Assembly: GCF_002556545.1 (NCBI RefSeq)
Contig: NZ_CP022685.1
Coordinates: 7,232,001 to 7,296,000 of the forward strand
Reading direction: 5' to 3'
DNA length: 64,000 bases
Origin: Streptomyces formicae
Lineage (GTDB): Bacteria; Actinomycetota; Actinomycetes; Streptomycetales; Streptomycetaceae
In this document: positions 1 through 7,742 of the stretch, in pieces
Layout: every line of letters starts with the position of its first letter
Position numbering within the stretch: the stretch's first letter is position 1
The notes under the pieces: generated by a model
Seen by the model: the letters and a program-made list of their open reading frames with translations, nothing else
Told to the model about the DNA's origin: nothing
Databases searched by the model: none
Position numbers and translations under genes: made by a program

Positions 1-230
1 AGGTCCGCGCCGACCGGCAACGTCTCGACCAGGTCGTCCGCGAAGATCTCCGCACCGTACGCGCCGCGCCCGCTCTCCCCGTGCCCGCGCAGGTCGACGC
101 CTATCACCCGGTAGCCCCGCTCGGCGATGGCCGGTCCCACCCGCCGCCAGGTGCGGTGGTCCGACATGATCCCGTGGACCAGGAGGGCGATCCGGTTTCC
201 GGTGCCCCATTCGTGGGTGTGCAACTTCAT
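1..230 (-). CDS. alpha/beta hydrolase, N-terminal part (cut by window edge)
   Basis: The reverse strand from the ATG at 230 reads into the left edge with no stop. The 76 visible residues show an alpha/beta hydrolase fold start: a strand followed by LLVHGIMSDHRTW (oxyanion-loop HG motif), then GVDLRGHGES, the usual strand-4/helix region before the nucleophile elbow. The nucleophile Ser and the catalytic His lie outside the window, so the substrate cannot be predicted. It is divergent from the VOC gene at 334. The family includes esterases, lipases and haloperoxidase-like enzymes. Confidence 0.8.
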   Translation of the reverse strand, partial: MKLHTHEWGTGNRIALLVHGIMSDHRTWRRVGPAIAERGYRVIGVDLRGHGESGRGAYGAEIFADDLVETLPVGAD

Positions 231-333
231 CGTGGTGCCCTTCTCGTACGTGGGTGGCCGGGCGGCACACGTCGATCTTGGCCGATCCGTTCCGCGCCCG
301 GCCGACGGCCCCCAGGTGGGATAGCTTCCGCAC

Positions 334-858
334 ATGCGATCGAATCTCTTCAACGTCGCCGTCGACTGCGCGAACGCGTACGAACTGGCGCGGTTCTGGA
401 GCAAGGTGGTCGGCCACCCCTTGAACGACGACGACTTTCCCGGCGAGTCCACGGCCGTCGTGCGGCTCCCGACGGGCGTGCGGTTGTACTTCGCCGAGAC
501 TCCGGAGGCGAAGGAGAGGGTGAAGGCGGGCCGGGCCGCCGACAGCGCCGACGGCGCCCACACCGCCGACGGCGCCCACACCGCCAAGAACCCTCTCCAC
601 CTGTGCCTCCAGCCCGATGGCCCCCGCGACGCGGAGGTCGAGCGGCTCAAGTCCGTGGGCGCGACCGTGCTCGCGGATCGGCGTACGCCGGACGGCAAGG
701 GGTGGGTCGTTTTCCAGGACCCCGAGGGCAACGAGTTCTGCGTGCTGCGCAGCGAGGCGGAATGGGTCGCGGGGGAGGTCCACGAGAAGGACCCCCGCGA
801 CGAGGCGGACACCCACGACCGGGCGGAAAAGTCGTTGCAGGGTGGGCCGGGGATGTGA
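334..858 (+). CDS. VOC superfamily (glyoxalase-like) protein
   Basis: A 174-residue protein beginning MRSNLFNVAVDCANAYELARF, the first beta-alpha-beta unit of a glyoxalase/bleomycin-resistance (VOC) module. The second module ends in the typical GWVVFQDPEGNEFCVL. Members bind a metal and act on small electrophiles or aromatic substrates, but the substrate cannot be told here. A short duplicated stretch, SADGAHTADGAHTA at about residues 70-83, lies in the loop between the modules and looks like a recent in-frame tandem duplication. The C-terminal 30 residues are charged and poorly conserved. It stands alone, with no operon partner. Confidence 0.8.
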   Translation: MRSNLFNVAVDCANAYELARFWSKVVGHPLNDDDFPGESTAVVRLPTGVRLYFAETPEAKERVKAGRAADSADGAHTADGAHTAKNPLHLCLQPDGPRDAEVERLKSVGATVLADRRTPDGKGWVVFQDPEGNEFCVLRSEAEWVAGEVHEKDPRDEADTHDRAEKSLQGGPGM

Positions 859-1090
859 CAGCGTCCCGATCATGACTCTGGGCATGGTCGTCGGCTGACT
901 CCCGCTCGCGCGCCGCGACGCGGGGGTTCCGTATGCCCTCCTGACGTGCCGGACACCCGGCACGTCCCTCTCCGATTTCTCCGATGACGGTCGTCCCGCT
1001 TTCGCGCCGGCCGTCGTTCCGGCAATCCTGAGACCCCTCTCGTCGAAGCGCTCTTCGTGCCCCTGAGCCCTGCGATCACGAGGAGTCCCC

Positions 1091-2293
1091 ATGCCGATGC
1101 CTGCCCGCATCGAGTGGACCGACAGCGACACCAACCACCCTGTTTTCTCCGCCCGTTGGCACTCCGAGAGCGGCGCGGCCGCGCCTCGGCGCGTCGTCGT
1201 GGCCGATGACACGACCAAGGCCGCCACCGCCCACCGCCTCGCCTGCGAGGGCACCGCCCTGCTCTGGCGCGGGGACTTCCACGGCGCCCGGCACCTGCTC
1301 GCCGCCATGGCGCGCCGCGTCGACAGGAAGCCCCCGCCGCCGGGGCGCACGCCCGCGGACGCCTTCCACCAGCATCGCCGCGCCAGGGGCCACCGCGCCC
1401 GGGTGCTCGGCATGCTGCTCGTGCTCCTCGACGGGGAGTACGACCTGGTGGGGGAGTGCGACCCGGTGGGAGGACGGGGCCTGGCGCTGCGCAGGGCGCC
1501 CGACGTGCGGGCCGCCTGTCGCGCGGCGTACGGTCCGCCCGGCGGGCCGACGGCTGTCTCCCTGCGCGAACTGCTGGGCGTGGTCGGCGCGCACGAGTGG
1601 CGCGTGAAGGGGGTGCCGGTGCCCGCCCTCGGCGGGGCGCGGATCCATCCGCATTACGGAGTGTTCTCGCCGGTCAGAGGGGAGTACGTCGACCTGGTGG
1701 CGCGGGCCCTGCTGCCGGTCGCCGCCGGGCGGGACGCGCCCCGCCCGCGTACCGCGTTCGACATCGGGACCGGAACGGGCGTGCTCGCCGCGGTACTTGC
1801 CCGCCGCGGACTCGACCGCGTCGTGGCCACCGACATCAACCCGCGCGCCCTCGCCTGCACCCGGGAGAATGCTCAACTCCTGGGCCTGCAAGGGCTGGTG
1901 GAGGTGGCGGCGCCAGGGCTCTTCCCCACCGAGGGGTGCGCCGCGCTCGTCGTGTGCAATCCGCCGTGGCTGCCCGCGCGTCCGACCTCCGCCGTCGAGC
2001 AGGGTGTGTACGACCCCGGCGGCGCGATGCTGTCCGGCTTCCTGGGCGGACTCGCGGCCCGTCTCGTGCCGGGCGGTGAGGGCTGGCTCGTTCTTTCGGA
2101 TCTGGCCGAGCGCCTGCAACTCCGCTCGCGCGAGGCGTTGTTGGGGGAGATCGCGGCGGCGGGGCTGCGGGTGGTCGACCGGCTCGACACCGTGCCGCGT
2201 CACCCGCGCGCGGCGGACGCCGCCGACCCGCTGCATGCCGCCCGCGCGGCCGAGGTCACCTCGCTCTGGCGACTCGCGCCCGACTCATTCTGA
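1091..2293 (+). CDS. class I SAM-dependent methyltransferase (HemK/RsmC-like)
   Basis: A 400-residue protein with an unrecognised N-terminal half and a Rossmann methyltransferase C-terminal half. Motif I is FDIGTGTGVLAAVLARRG, followed by VVATDINPRAL (acidic loop), and NPPW is the catalytic motif of N-methyltransferases acting on Gln or exocyclic base amines. The substrate is therefore likely a protein Gln or an rRNA base; this is inference from the NPPW motif. The ATG at 1091 follows GAGGAG closely. The stop codon (2291-2293) lies inside the first operator of the next gene, so the two transcription units abut. Confidence 0.82.
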   Translation: MPMPARIEWTDSDTNHPVFSARWHSESGAAAPRRVVVADDTTKAATAHRLACEGTALLWRGDFHGARHLLAAMARRVDRKPPPPGRTPADAFHQHRRARGHRARVLGMLLVLLDGEYDLVGECDPVGGRGLALRRAPDVRAACRAAYGPPGGPTAVSLRELLGVVGAHEWRVKGVPVPALGGARIHPHYGVFSPVRGEYVDLVARALLPVAAGRDAPRPRTAFDIGTGTGVLAAVLARRGLDRVVATDINPRALACTRENAQLLGLQGLVEVAAPGLFPTEGCAALVVCNPPWLPARPTSAVEQGVYDPGGAMLSGFLGGLAARLVPGGEGWLVLSDLAERLQLRSREALLGEIAAAGLRVVDRLDTVPRHPRAADAADPLHAARAAEVTSLWRLAPDSF

Positions 2294-2355
2294 AGCGAAC
2301 GATCCAAAATGTGCTAGCGTCCCTCTCCGTCAGTTCTGAAGCGTCCGCTCCAAAA
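2288..2355 (+). promoter_or_regulatory. paired operator palindromes and promoter of the MFS gene
   Basis: Two 22-bp near-palindromes lie at 2288-2309 and 2334-2355, centres 46 bp apart. Each begins TTCTGAAGCG and ends with TCCAAAA; in the second, TTCTGAAGCG pairs with CGCTCCAAAA. A related palindrome sits before the tetR gene at 4071-4093. A TAGCGT -10-like box lies at 2315-2320 between them, so a bound repressor would cover the promoter. Inference: these are operators of the TetR protein encoded at 4109. Confidence 0.7.
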
Positions 2356-2394
2356 GAGGGCGGGGCGGGCGCCGCGAGAGGGAGGACCGCCTCA

Positions 2395-3663
2395 ATGCCG
2401 CCAGCGGTGTACATAGTCGGGCTCGGCATCTTCACCCAAGGGACCTCGGAGTTCATGCTCTCGGGCCTCCTTCCCGGCATGGCCGACGACCTCGGGGTCT
2501 CGATCCCCGACGCCGGACTGCTCATCTCGGCCTTCGCGATCGGCATGGTCGTCGGCGCCCCGCTGCTCGCCGTCGCCACGCTCGGCTGGCCGCGGCGTAC
2601 GGCGCTCGTCTCCTTGCAGGCCGCCTTCGTTGTGGCCCATGTGGTCGGCGCCCTCGCGCCCGGCTACGCCGTCCTGTTCGTGACGCGCGTGATCAGCGCC
2701 CTCGCGTACGCCGGGTACTGGGGCGTCGCCGTGGCCACCGCGGTCGCGCTCGTCCCCGCGTCGGCCAAGGCGCGGGCGGTCGCCGTCGTCGCCGGTGGCC
2801 TGACGCTCGCCACCATCGTCGGCGTCCCCGCGGGTACGCTGCTCGGCCAGGTCTCCAGCTGGCGCGCCGCGTTCTGGGCGGTGGCCGCGGCGACCGTGGT
2901 CAGCCTCGTCTGCACCCTGATCCTCGTTCCCGGCGGAAACGGCGGACGCGGCGTACGTAGCGGAAACGGTGGACGCGGCGGAAACGGCGAACGCGGCGCT
3001 GGTGAACGCCCCTCCGTCAGGGCCGAGTTGCGCGGCATGGCGCGGCCGCAGCTCTGGCTCTCGTACGCCATCACGGCCTTCGCCTTCGGGGCGGTCATCG
3101 TCACCTTCAGCTATCTGGCGGCCCTGCTGACCGAGGTCGGCGGAGTCTCCGAGGGCTGGGTGCCCGCGATCCTCGCGCTGTTCGGGGTCGGTGGACTGGC
3201 GGGAATCGTGGTCGGTGGGCGTACCGCCGAGGCCAGTCCGCTCGGCACGCTCGGTCTGGGGCTCGGCGGCCTCGTGCTCTTCTCCGTACTCCTCGCCCTG
3301 ACGGCCGAGGTGACGGCCGTGGTGATCGCCCTCGTCCTCCTGCTCGGATTCGTCGGCTACGTCACCAACCCCGCCCTGCAGTCACGGGTGTTCACCCTCG
3401 CGCCGGGCGCTCCGACACTGGTCGGCGCCACGAACACGGCCGCGTTCAACGTCGGCAACACGGTGGCCCCGCTGCTCGGCGGCCTGACCATCGACGCCGG
3501 GTTCGGTTACGCGTCGGTGGCCTGGGTCGGCGCCGCGCTGGCCGGGGCGGGGGTGCTCGGCGTGCTCTGGGCCGCGCGGCTCCAGCGGGCGGAACGCGGA
3601 GGTCCGTCGGCGCCGACGCCCGTGGCGCGGGTCGCCCGTGAGTCCGTGCGGGCGGAGGCGTGA
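2395..3663 (+). CDS. MFS drug-efflux transporter (chloramphenicol/DHA1 type)
   Basis: A 422-residue polytopic inner-membrane protein with twelve hydrophobic segments. The N-terminus contains GIFTQGTSEFMLSGLLPGMA, typical of the Cml/CmlR branch of DHA1 drug:proton antiporters, and motif-A-like GWPRRTALV follows TM2. The central cytoplasmic loop (about residues 180-200) is a Gly/Arg/Asn-rich tandem repeat built from GGNGGRG-like units. I chose the ATG at 2395 because GGGAGGA lies about 10 bases upstream; the in-frame start at 2311 would begin inside the operator region. The downstream ridA-like gene overlaps its stop by four bases, so they are co-transcribed. Likely repressed by the TetR at 4109. 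Confidence 0.85.
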   Translation: MPPAVYIVGLGIFTQGTSEFMLSGLLPGMADDLGVSIPDAGLLISAFAIGMVVGAPLLAVATLGWPRRTALVSLQAAFVVAHVVGALAPGYAVLFVTRVISALAYAGYWGVAVATAVALVPASAKARAVAVVAGGLTLATIVGVPAGTLLGQVSSWRAAFWAVAAATVVSLVCTLILVPGGNGGRGVRSGNGGRGGNGERGAGERPSVRAELRGMARPQLWLSYAITAFAFGAVIVTFSYLAALLTEVGGVSEGWVPAILALFGVGGLAGIVVGGRTAEASPLGTLGLGLGGLVLFSVLLALTAEVTAVVIALVLLLGFVGYVTNPALQSRVFTLAPGAPTLVGATNTAAFNVGNTVAPLLGGLTIDAGFGYASVAWVGAALAGAGVLGVLWAARLQRAERGGPSAPTPVARVARESVRAEA

Positions 3664-4064
3664 GCGCCGAGGAGCGGCCCGGCCGCACCCGTGTCACCGC
3701 CGACCCCGACTGGTACGAGTCGGCGGGCATCTCGCTCGGCATCCGCGTCGGTGACCTGGTCTTCACCTCGGGGCAGGCGCCGGTCGACGTGCAGGGCGCC
3801 ACCGTCGGCGCGGGGGACTTCGAGGCCCAGGCCCGGCAGGCACTCGCCAACGTCTCCACGGTCCTCGGCCGCGCCGGGTCCAGCATCGACCGGGCCGTGA
3901 AGCTCACGGTGTTCGTCACCGACATGGCCCACCAGGACGTCTTCGCCCGGCTGCGCGCCGAGTTCTACGTCGCACCCTTCCCCGCCGAGTCCTTCGTGCA
4001 GGTCGCCGCTCTCGCGGACCCCGCGTGGCTGATCGAGATCGAGGCGGTCGGCGCCGTGGAGTGA
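3660..4064 (+). CDS. RidA family (YjgF/YER057c) protein
   Basis: A 134-residue protein, the normal RidA length. DLVFTSGQAPVD, the N-terminal strand motif, is followed by QARQALANVSTVLGRAGSSIDRAVKLTVFVTDM and ends in VQVAALADPAWLIEIEAVG. RidA enzymes hydrolyse reactive enamine/imine intermediates; the conserved Arg seen in archetypal RidA near the C-terminal strand is not obvious (the VQVAALADPAWL region lacks the usual R-x-A-V), so this may be one of the Rid subfamilies without deaminase activity. The GTG start overlaps the MFS stop (GTGA), indicating translational coupling. Confidence 0.85.
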   Translation: MSAEERPGRTRVTADPDWYESAGISLGIRVGDLVFTSGQAPVDVQGATVGAGDFEAQARQALANVSTVLGRAGSSIDRAVKLTVFVTDMAHQDVFARLRAEFYVAPFPAESFVQVAALADPAWLIEIEAVGAVE

Positions 4065-4070
4065 GGTGAC

Positions 4071-4093
4071 GTTTTGTAAGCGTGTTCCAAAAC
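4071..4093 (+). promoter_or_regulatory. operator in front of tetR
   Basis: The sequence GTTTTGTAAGC / GTGTTCCAAAAC forms an imperfect inverted repeat just upstream of the tetR start. It shares the outer TTxTG...CCAAAA arms with the two palindromes before the MFS gene at 2288 and 2334. This implies autoregulation by the TetR protein. Confidence 0.65.
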
Positions 4094-4108
4094 GTTTACG
4101 GTGGAGCC

Positions 4109-4693
4109 ATGGCCAGGCCACGAGAGTTCAACGAGGACCGTGTCGTCAGTGCCGCCATGGAGACGTTCTGGCGCCACGGGTACGAGGGCACGTCGACGCG
4201 GGACCTGTGCGACAGCACGGGCCTCGGCCCCTCCAGCCTCTACAACACCTTCGGCGGCAAGCGCCAGCTGTACCTGCGCGCCCTCCAGCACTACTACGAC
4301 ACCAGCACCGCCGAGCAGGTCGCCGTCCTGCGCGCCCCGGGCCCCGCCAAGGAACGACTGCGCGCCATGATGCTGCTCGCCGTCGAGGGGGAGCCCGAGC
4401 ATGAAGTCCGCGACGAACGCGGCTGCTTCGCGATCAACGCGGCCATCGAGGTCGCCGGGACCGACCCGGAGGTCAGGGCCGCGGTGCGGCGCACCTTCGA
4501 CCGGGTCGAGAACGAGCTGTGCGAGGTGGTAGAGGCGGGGCGGCGCGCCGGCGAGATCCGCTCCACCGGTGACGCGCGGACGGTGGCCCGCCGGGTGCAG
4601 AGCACGTACTACGGACTGCGCGTCCTCAGCCGGGTGCAGGACGACCGCGACGTCCTGCTCGCCACGGTGGACGGGGCACTCGCCGACCTGTGA
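4109..4693 (+). CDS. TetR/AcrR family repressor
   Basis: A 194-residue protein beginning MARPREFNEDRVVSAAMETF, with the helix-turn-helix YEGTSTRDLCDSTGLGPSSLY, a typical TetR DNA-binding domain of the branch whose members often sit beside RidA-like or MFS genes. The C-terminal ligand domain (GCFAINAAIEVAGTDPEV region) has the form seen in TetR_C family 16-like repressors. An ATG at 4109 gives the canonical start; the upstream in-frame codons overlap the operator. Shared palindromes upstream of both this gene and the MFS gene point to a local circuit controlling efflux. Confidence 0.85.
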   Translation: MARPREFNEDRVVSAAMETFWRHGYEGTSTRDLCDSTGLGPSSLYNTFGGKRQLYLRALQHYYDTSTAEQVAVLRAPGPAKERLRAMMLLAVEGEPEHEVRDERGCFAINAAIEVAGTDPEVRAAVRRTFDRVENELCEVVEAGRRAGEIRSTGDARTVARRVQSTYYGLRVLSRVQDDRDVLLATVDGALADL

Positions 4694-4941
4694 CGCGCGC
4701 CCGCCGCCACAGTGATCGGCACGCGTGCCCCGACCGCCGTCCTCTCGCGCCTCCCCGGACGCAACGGAAAGCCGCTCGGCTCCCTCTTCCAGGGTGGTCC
4801 GATGTGGGGGGAGGAGAACTACTACGGAAATGCCCCCCATCGCGTGTCACCTGCCCGTTTATCAGGTGTTGATCGGATACGGACAGGCTCCGCGGGTCCA
4901 CGTTCAGTCATGTACCAAAGGAATTGACCGGAGGCATGCAC

Positions 4942-5022
4942 ATGAAGATCGTTCGCTCGCTCAAGAAGAGGATCACCGGAGAGAAGAGCCTCAAGGCGTA
5001 CGCCTGGTACCACTGGTACTAG
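4942..5022 (+). CDS. atropopeptide (tryptorubin-type RiPP) precursor peptide
   Basis: A 26-residue ORF. The ATG at 4942 has GGAGG seven bases upstream; the ATG six bases earlier is too close to that site. The peptide has a basic leader (MKIVRSLKKRITGEKSLKAY) followed by a C-terminal hexapeptide AWYHWY and a stop. From memory, the RiPP tryptorubin A is built on the core AWYIWY, and its family (atropopeptides) is made from a short precursor plus a single cytochrome P450 that cross-links the aromatic side chains into a rigid, non-canonical atropisomer. Here Ile4 of the core is replaced by His. Normally the P450 gene follows; instead a hairpin and a degraded integrase follow, and a P450 appears at 27970. 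Gene function is a family-based inference with strong sequence support. Confidence 0.82.
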   Translation: MKIVRSLKKRITGEKSLKAYAWYHWY

Positions 5023-5044
5023 GCCGGCGAAGCGCCACATTCTG

Positions 5045-5089
5045 AGAGCCCATCTGACCTGCGGAAACGCAGGTCAGATGGGCTCTTTT
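5045..5089 (+). terminator. strong intrinsic terminator after the precursor gene
   Basis: An 18-bp perfect stem (AGAGCCCATCTGACCTGC and its complement) with loop GGAAAC ends in TTTT. It lies 23 bp past the precursor stop and 54 bp before the integrase start. It would stop transcription from the precursor promoter from entering the island. It may belong to the incoming element rather than to the original RiPP locus. Confidence 0.8.
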
Positions 5090-5142
5090 GATGCCTCGTG
5101 TGCACACCGTATGTGCGCCGGAGTTCGATCAACGTGCATGTC

Positions 5143-6479
5143 ATGGCACGAGTGGTGGCGCGAGAGCGCAAGGACGGTGGCGTCTCGTATGACGTCCGGT
5201 GGATAGCTGGAGGGAGCCGCAGGGGTAAGAACGAGTCGGAGATCTCCGCCGATGACAAGGCTGCGGCTGAGCGCTTCAAGAACCTGGTGGACGGGCACGG
5301 CCAGCACTGGCCCCGGGTTGGAGACGCGGCCGGGGCTTCGTCGAGCACCTCAGGAGCTTGGACGAGATGTTCGAACCCTTCGCCATGAAGCAGATTCGCC
5401 TGCTGACCGGTGTCCAGGGCGACACCAAGGCCAGGTATCGGCGGATGGTCGAGCAGAGCATGTCTCCGTGGTTCAAGAGCTTCTCCGTCCGGGACGGAGA
5501 AGGCGGGATCAACCGCGAGATGGTCCAGACGTGGATCAATGACCTGCAGGCGGGAGCGGCGGCCCCGCACGATCCGGCAGGCCGCAAGCCACGCACGAAG
5601 TTCAAGCCCAAGACCGTCGCGAACACGCATGGCCTGCTCCACGCGATCCTCCAGGCCGCAGTCGATGCCGAGCCGTCACCTCGAGCCACGAACCCGTGCG
5701 CCTACACCCGGCTTCCCCGTCTGGACGGCCACGAGCTCGAAGAGGAGATGACCTTCCTCGAACGCCAGGAGTTCGGGTGGATCTTCGAGTGCATAGCGGA
5801 GGACGCCAAGGACCTGACCGAGGCCTTCGAAGAGACAGGCGGCCGCTGGGGTGAGGTCACCGCTCTCTAGCCGCGAGACCTCCGCCGCCGGAACAACCGC
5901 CCTGCTGTCAGCATTCAGCGCGCGTGCCAGTGCGACGAGAACGGCAAGGCGTACATGGGCGCCCCAAAGACGAAGAGGAGCCGGCGCACGGTCGTCGTCA
6001 CCGAGGCGTTCTGGCAGAAGCTCAAGCGCAGAGCTAGGGGTAAAGCTCAGGACGACCTGCTCTTCACCGGCCCGGAGGGCAATCGATGGGACCCAGGAAC
6101 GTTCCGTCGACTGCGCTGGATGCCCGCGATCGAGCTGGCCATCGAGAAGTTCGGCCTGGCCAAGCGGCCGCGCCTGCACGACGTCCGTCACTCCCACGCA
6201 TCCTGGCTGATCGCGGCGAAGGTGCCTTTGCCCGCCATCCAGAGGTGCTTGGGGCACGAGAGCATCACCACGACCGTGGACCGCTACGGCCACCTCCTCG
6301 ATGCCCTGGACGACGAGGTCATCACAGCCATCGAATGGGCCATGAACCCGAATGCCCCGCTCCCGGGCTTCCTCGCGCACTCCGGACTGGCGGACGCAGC
6401 GAAAGACTTGCCTACGGTGCCGCACCAGCACCAGCATCCGCCCTCGACGAGGTCTCGTGGAAGGACGCGAGCGAGATAG
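5143..6479 (+). pseudogene. tyrosine recombinase (integrase), frameshifted and with an amber stop
   Basis: Three pieces together make one phage/ICE-type integrase. The N-terminal arm-binding start is MARVVARERKDGGVSYDVRW. The core-binding domain runs from about 5340, and the catalytic domain has Arg in TGGRWGEVTAL, HDVRHSHASWL (HxxR box) and GHESITTTVDRYGH with the nucleophile Tyr. Adding one G near 5315 restores the frame between pieces one and two. A TAG at 5868 interrupts VTAL-PRDL where the family has Gln (CAG), so a single transition would repair it. The gene is probably dead, although an amber suppressor or readthrough cannot be excluded. It marks the left edge of the island. Confidence 0.85.
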
Positions 6480-6709
6480 CGGAGCAAGGTACGGCAGGGG
6501 GACCGGTCTTTGTTGTCACACTTGGAGGCCGCGAAGTCCCGTTCGACGACAGTCAGCACGCTCAAGACGTCGCCGATCAGTGGAACGACGACTACGAAGA
6601 CGAGATGGACGCCATACGCGTCGAAGGATGGCCTGAGAGCAAAGTCGCGGCCCATGGAGCCGTAGGTCCGGAGGAACGCGAGCGATGGACCGGAGGTGGG
6701 CCAGTGTGA
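6450..6709 (+). CDS. hypothetical protein, start unresolved
   Basis: An open frame ending at 6709 encodes an acidic stretch with natural-looking composition: VFVVTLGGREVPFDDSQHAQDVADQWNDDYEDEMDA and beyond. It has no clear start codon after the integrase end; the only ATG in frame is at 6605. Its stop overlaps the GTG start of the next gene by GTGA, a coupling pattern that argues for real translation. No domain is recognised. It may have lost its 5' end. Confidence 0.4.
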
Positions 6710-7008
6710 CCCGGATGCCAGACCGGCAGCTCGCTCACGCCGCTCTGGCCTCGTACACGCCAGACGGCGCCCTTTCGTACGGGCCGCTCCCCGTCAGCAG
6801 CCGCTGGGCATGGGAATTCGAACCCGACAGCTTCACCACGAAGGCTGCCGAATACCGGATTGAGTTCCGTCCTAACGGCAACACCGAGGCCCACGTTCGC
6901 GGCATCAACAGAGCTGCTGTGAGGAGGGCGTACGAGCAGGCCTGCGCGAAGGCCCTGAAGGTTCGTTCGCAGAATCCGTACCTCGACGGGGTGCGAGCTG
7001 ATGCCTGA
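6706..7008 (+). CDS. hypothetical protein
   Basis: A 100-residue protein beginning VTRMPDRQLAHAAL, with the GTG at 6706 overlapping the previous stop. It is predicted soluble, with no motif recognised. An Arg/Ala-rich helix (NRAAVRRAYEQACAKALKV) lies near the C-terminus. An alternative ATG at 6685 would overlap the upstream frame by 25 bases. It belongs to the recombinase-linked accessory genes; function unknown. Confidence 0.5.
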   Translation: MTRMPDRQLAHAALASYTPDGALSYGPLPVSSRWAWEFEPDSFTTKAAEYRIEFRPNGNTEAHVRGINRAAVRRAYEQACAKALKVRSQNPYLDGVRADA

Positions 7009-7175
7009 TCGCCAGTCTCATGAAGCAGGCTTTCAGCTGCCGGTCTTCCAGCCGGGCGGTGGAGCGATTGTTCAGGTAGAGCTCGCCCGGGTCACCCACG
7101 TACGTGTTGACTGAGCAGCACCTGGATGGGCAGTAGCTCGACGCGCGCTACCGATCTATCGGTCAAGCTCCAGGA

Positions 7176-7197
7176 AGTGTCCGAGCGCTCGGACACT
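7176..7197. promoter_or_regulatory. perfect 22-bp palindrome, outer arm AGTGTCC
   Basis: AGTGTCCGAGC is followed directly by its exact reverse complement. A second palindrome with the same AGTGTCC/GGACACT arms sits about 75 bp downstream at 7251-7274. Such pairs are typical dimer-binding operators. No regulator gene is adjacent. Confidence 0.6.
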
Positions 7198-7250
7198 GAT
7201 TGGCGTGTCTGCGTGGAGCTGGCGACACCCACATAGGCATGGACCGCCGC

Positions 7251-7274
7251 GAGTGTCCCAAAATTGGGACACTC
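7251..7274. promoter_or_regulatory. 24-bp palindrome related to that at 7176
   Basis: GAGTGTCCCAA - AA - TTGGGACACTC: an 11-bp perfect inverted repeat around a 2-bp centre. It shares the outer seven bases with 7176-7197. Probable operator or recombination site. Confidence 0.6.
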
Positions 7275-7330
7275 GTCGGCGCCCCCCCCGTCAGCGGGTA
7301 GCAGTGCACCACGTGGTGCAGTGGCCTACA

Positions 7331-7421
7331 GAACCTCCCCGCGGGTGCGGGGAGGAGCCTCCATCTGTCAGATCGTCTGGCACAGAAGTTGAGAACACCC
7401 CCGCGTGCGCGGGGAGGAGCC
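7331..7421 (-). CRISPR. two-repeat CRISPR mini-array, type I-E-like repeat, no cas genes
   Basis: Two 29-nt hairpin repeats lie at 7331-7359 and 7393-7421, separated by a 33-nt unique spacer (7360-7392). Repeat stems are CCTCCCCGC/GCGGGGAGG and CCCCCGCG/CGCGGGG. The repeats differ at a few positions. Comparison with I-E repeats, which read towards CGGGGATAAACC in the forward sense, places the forward repeat on the minus strand. No cas gene is present in the window, so it would depend on machinery elsewhere or be a relic. Confidence 0.7.
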
Positions 7422-7547
7422 AGTACAGTGCTGGAGACGGTGATCCTAATAACTTGACGCACTCCCATCGAGTGGGAAATCGCAGAAACATAGTTTGCGG
7501 TTGCCGACAAGAGAGTGGGGCCGCGCCCTGGCAGGCCGGCCCCATGC

Positions 7548-7590
7548 GGGTGGGTTCTCGAGACCCACCCAATTGACCGCTTTTGCGGTC
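7548..7590. terminator. two consecutive hairpins
   Basis: GGGTGGGT...ACCCACCC (7548-7570, loop TCTCGAG) is followed by GACCGC-TTTT-GCGGTC (7575-7590). They lie just past the 3' end of the small minus-strand gene at 7614-7742, so they probably terminate it. Confidence 0.55.
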
Positions 7591-7613
7591 AGTGAAGGGT
7601 AAAGAGGGACCGG

Positions 7614-7742
7614 CTACAGGCCATGGCGCCTCCTCCAGTCGTTGAACCAGTCGGCAACAGCCCGGGTGGCCAACGCTGACAGGAAGGCGATCAAGACCTT
7701 TGCTGGTCCCTTCCTTCTGTCGCGAGACTTCTCGTCATCCAT
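7614..7742 (-). CDS. 42-residue small protein with strong RBS
   Basis: The ATG at 7742 is preceded by GGAGGT at ideal spacing on the minus strand. The peptide starts MDDEKSRDRRKG, continues with a hydrophobic/amphipathic helix (AKVLIAFLSALATRAVADWF) and ends in a basic NDWRRRHGL. The arrangement of charged start, amphipathic helix and basic tail resembles membrane-active small proteins or small-toxin-like peptides, but I recognise no family. It is too short for ordinary gene callers. It lies alone between the CRISPR mini-array and a GCGCGC repeat region, with hairpin terminators beyond its stop. Confidence 0.55.
   Translation of the reverse strand: MDDEKSRDRRKGPAKVLIAFLSALATRAVADWFNDWRRRHGL

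Noticed and set aside
4942..5089. Trp-attenuator leader: short peptide with two Trp codons followed by a terminator.
   Set aside because: No alternative antiterminator pairing was seen and no trp gene follows; the conserved-looking basic leader and AWYHWY end fit a RiPP precursor much better.
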